This document shows positions 61,830 through 64,000 of a DNA stretch of 64,000 nt, piece by piece. Location: NCBI RefSeq assembly GCF_009857595.1, contig NZ_WWCU01000034.1, positions 1 to 64,000 of the forward strand. The letters are read 5' to 3'. A program made the position numbers and the translations under genes. The stretch is from Pseudoduganella aquatica. Lineage in GTDB: Bacteria > Pseudomonadota > Gammaproteobacteria > Burkholderiales > Burkholderiaceae_D. How positions within the stretch are numbered: position 1 is the stretch's first letter; every line of letters begins with the position of its first letter. The notes beneath the pieces are model-generated. The model ran no database searches. It was not told the origin of the DNA and was given only the letters and a program-made list of their open reading frames with translations.

Positions 61830-64000
61830 TTAGGCTGCGGCTTTATCCGGCGTTCGGCGCTGGAGCACGAAGATGGGCTGCGCCCACTGCGTGTCCTTTT
61901 TCTTTTTGCTGGTGATCAGCGTCAGCTCGGATGGGTCGTAGACGTCGGTGTTGTGCGTCAGCGGCGTCGTCATCAGGTACTGGGCTTCGGTGTTCTTCAG
62001 GAACTCGCCAACCAGCTGGATGTTGCGGATATCCAGGTGGGCGAACGGTTCGTCGATGAACACAAAGCCGCCGGAGCCGTCTTCGGACTTCAGCAGGCCA
62101 ATCAGCAGCACCAGCGATTTCATCACCTGCTGGCCGCCGGACGCTTCGCCGTCGTTCATGCCGATAATGCCCTTGCCGTCGAACTTGAAACGCACGTGCA
62201 GGCCAGCCTGAGACAGTTGCAAATCGTCGTTCTCCAGCTTGACCGGGTCCGAATGCACCTCGATGCCGGCCAGTTCGCCCAGCTCCTTGATGTTCTTGCT
62301 ATACGTTTTGATGGTATAGCGCAGACGGTCCATGTACGCGCCGCGCGCGTTGGTGGTCGCTTCGATGGCGCGGTTGTTCTGGTAGCGGCGCTCTTCCGTC
62401 TCGCTTGCGCGGTTCTTCAGCTGCTCGTTCAGGCGCGCGTACTGGTCGATCACCGTCGCGTCCAGTTCCCAGTCGCTGCGCGACAGGCTAGCTTCCAGGC
62501 TGTGGATGCGCAAAATGGTCTGGTGCGCGTTCACGTACTCGGCCACCAGGCGCTGGCGGCGCGCCGGACGGCGCCAGTTGTACGGCATGTGGCGCCACTG
62601 GCGGCGCAGCGCCAGCAGCGCCTTGGCGTGCTCGCTGCGCTGTTCGATCACGCGCTTGTGGTTCAGGCGCAGGCCTGCCTCGGACTCGGACAGGTTGAAG
62701 CGCGCGTTCTGCCAGGTGGTGTCGGCGCGGGTGCGCGCGATGGTGGCGTTCTTGATCAGGCCTTGCAGCTCTCCCAGGCGCGAACCCACTTCGTTGCGCT
62801 CGGCCTTCAGCGGCACAGCGGCGCGCGCTGCTTCGTCGAACTCTTCCTGGCGCGCGCTCAGTTCCTTGGCCGCGTCCACGCCGGCCAGGCGGGCTTTCAG
62901 CGCGCTCACTTCGGAGGCCAGCTTGCTGATGGCGAGCGTGAAGGTGTCTTCCTGCGCTTCCAGCGACGGCAGGTTCTTCAGGATCGCTTCCATGCGCTGC
63001 GACTTGCCGGCTGCGCCGAAGCGGTAGCGCGAGGCTTCCACGAACAGCGAGCGGCCGCCGCGGCGCTCTTTATGATAAGCCTCGGGCGTGATCCATTCTT
63101 CGATATGGCTCTGGCGCGCGCCCTCTTCCACCGAGTCCACGCGGGTGATGCGCATCAGCTGTTCGATCAGCCAGCCCGGCGCCTTGTCGGAGAACTTCAC
63201 CACCGACATCAGGCTGTCGCCCTTGGTGCTCGGCGCGGTGATCAGGTCCGGCACGATGAAGTGGCGGTAGCGTTCCTTCTCCGCCAGGCGGTAGGCGGCA
63301 GCGGCGTCGCTGGACTTATCCAGCAGCACCACGGAGGCGTAGCCGCCCAGCACGCCCTCGACCGCGCCCTGCCATTTCGGGTCCGTCACTTCGACGATGT
63401 CCGACAGCATGGCGTGGCCGATCTTGGCGTCGTTCAGCGCGCGGCGCATGGCGCGCACGTTGTCCGGCTCCGGCATGGCGGTCTTGCCCTGCAGCGCGGA
63501 GACCGTGGCTTTATCTTGTGCTATGCGCGACATGACCGCGTCGCGGCCCTGCTTCTGGCGCGCCAGCTCGGCTTCCTTCTGTTCCAGCTGTTCGCTCACG
63601 GCGGCAATGTCGGCGCCCGAGTCGGCGGCCAGCTTCTGCAAGCGGGCCTTCTGTTCCAGCAGGCTGTCCAGCGGCTTGAGCTTGGCGTTGATGGAGCTCA
63701 GGCGGCTTTGCAGCGCGGTCGATTCCTGCTCCAGCACGGTCTCATGCTGCTGCGCTTCGGTGTAAGCCTGCGCCTGCGCGGCCACGTGGGCGCGCTTGTC
63801 GGACAGCTGCTGGTCCGCCAGCATCAGCGGCTTGCGCGCTTCGCGCAGCTGGCGCGTGATGCTGGCCTGCTTCTCACGCGCCTCGTGGTATTCCAGCGTC
63901 GGCAGCACTTCTTCCTGCAGCTCGCGGCGTTCCTTGGTCAGCCCTTCCCACTGGTGGTAATTGGCCACGCGCAGGCGCAGGCCCTCCAGGTTGGTCTTGG
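61830..64000 (-). CDS. SMC/Rad50-like ATPase, C-terminal part (5' end beyond window)
   Basis: The frame is open to the right edge (about 723 codons seen). Long coiled coils (about 10-140 and 350-560 of the visible part) flank a hinge-like region with PKWQGAVEGVLGGYASVVLLD. The end carries the ABC-ATPase head: signature ASGGQQVMKSL in place of LSGGE, and FIDEPFAHLDIRN as Walker B and D-loop. The N-terminal Walker A is missing, beyond the window. The protein may be a chromosome-organising or DNA-repair ATPase. A GTG at 63968 is not the true start, because the frame continues upstream without a stop. Confidence 0.85.
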   Translation of the reverse strand, partial: KTNLEGLRLRVANYHQWEGLTKERRELQEEVLPTLEYHEAREKQASITRQLREARKPLMLADQQLSDKRAHVAAQAQAYTEAQQHETVLEQESTALQSRLSSINAKLKPLDSLLEQKARLQKLAADSGADIAAVSEQLEQKEAELARQKQGRDAVMSRIAQDKATVSALQGKTAMPEPDNVRAMRRALNDAKIGHAMLSDIVEVTDPKWQGAVEGVLGGYASVVLLDKSSDAAAAYRLAEKERYRHFIVPDLITAPSTKGDSLMSVVKFSDKAPGWLIEQLMRITRVDSVEEGARQSHIEEWITPEAYHKERRGGRSLFVEASRYRFGAAGKSQRMEAILKNLPSLEAQEDTFTLAISKLASEVSALKARLAGVDAAKELSARQEEFDEAARAAVPLKAERNEVGSRLGELQGLIKNATIARTRADTTWQNARFNLSESEAGLRLNHKRVIEQRSEHAKALLALRRQWRHMPYNWRRPARRQRLVAEYVNAHQTILRIHSLEASLSRSDWELDATVIDQYARLNEQLKNRASETEERRYQNNRAIEATTNARGAYMDRLRYTIKTYSKNIKELGELAGIEVHSDPVKLENDDLQLSQAGLHVRFKFDGKGIIGMNDGEASGGQQVMKSLVLLIGLLKSEDGSGGFVFIDEPFAHLDIRNIQLVGEFLKNTEAQYLMTTPLTHNTDVYDPSELTLITSKKKKDTQWAQPIFVLQRRTPDKAAA

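Noticed and set aside
61830..64000. Wadjet (JetABCD) system
   Set aside because: The ATPase is SMC-like, but the downstream neighbour is an acyltransferase behind a terminator, not a JetD-like gene. Genes upstream are outside the window, so there is no support.

Overview
The window is GC-rich DNA from a Gram-negative bacterium, most probably a betaproteobacterium of the Oxalobacteraceae (Massilia/Duganella/Janthinobacterium type). The pointers are two PEP-CTERM proteins, a general porin of the betaproteobacterial kind, a DUF6701/MshQ-like protein, TamA-TamB, several large cyclic-di-GMP signalling proteins and dispersed GGCGGGTTA...TAACCCGCC hairpins. Placement is by gene content only. I recognised no tRNA, rRNA, CRISPR array, transposase or prophage. 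Long open frames antisense to real genes are numerous and are artefacts of the GC bias.

Layout. 1-3230: a DEAD-box RNA helicase cut by the left edge, a periplasmic binding protein and an NTF2-like protein. 3250-7274: a translationally coupled two-gene operon of unknown function (HEPN-like/coiled-coil/TM protein plus a C-terminally anchored partner). 7419-13824: M28 peptidase, DOT1-like methyltransferase, PEP-CTERM protein, CHASE-PAS-GGDEF-EAL protein. 13951-22542: MshQ-like protein, dienelactone hydrolase, YtcJ-like amidohydrolase with two tiny XapX proteins, GAF-GGDEF-EAL protein, small membrane protein. 22728-29150: PQQ-type sugar dehydrogenase lipoprotein, thioesterase, DUF3016 protein, PhoX phosphatase, HD-GYP response regulator. 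29128-33198: Fic protein, a HigB/RelE-type toxin with its antitoxin, and a pentapeptide-repeat membrane protein; the part from about 30640 to 33240 is clearly AT-richer than its surroundings. 33274-36888: GAF histidine kinase, a hypothetical acidic protein and a LacI-family regulator.

37077-43481 is a seven-gene catabolic operon divergent from the LacI gene: intradiol ring-cleavage dioxygenase, SDR, BKACE (DUF849), MDR oxidoreductase, cupin, DctA-type transporter and porin. Two perfect palindromes containing GCGAACGTTCGC lie in the divergent promoter region and are very likely the LacI operators. The set implies uptake (porin, DctA), ring opening and beta-keto-acid cleavage in one regulon.

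43482-64000: repeat-rich spacer with a small Pro-rich gene, a small membrane protein, a CHASE-PAS-GAF-GGDEF cyclase, a second PEP-CTERM protein, queC, tamA-tamB, another small Pro-rich gene, an S9 peptidase, a membrane protein, a GbsR-type regulator with a TIGR01777 epimerase, an acyltransferase and the C-terminal part of an SMC-like ATPase running off the right edge.

The most striking non-coding signal is that the two PEP-CTERM genes, 37 kb apart and encoding unrelated proteins, share a multi-block upstream region: TGTCGA-N4-CTTTACAC, then GGCAAG-N3-TTGATTT, then ATAAATTTTTC, then a sigma-54 type GG-N10-GC promoter. The most interesting gene sets are the HEPN-like operon, the BKACE/dioxygenase operon and the AT-rich Fic/toxin/pentapeptide islet.
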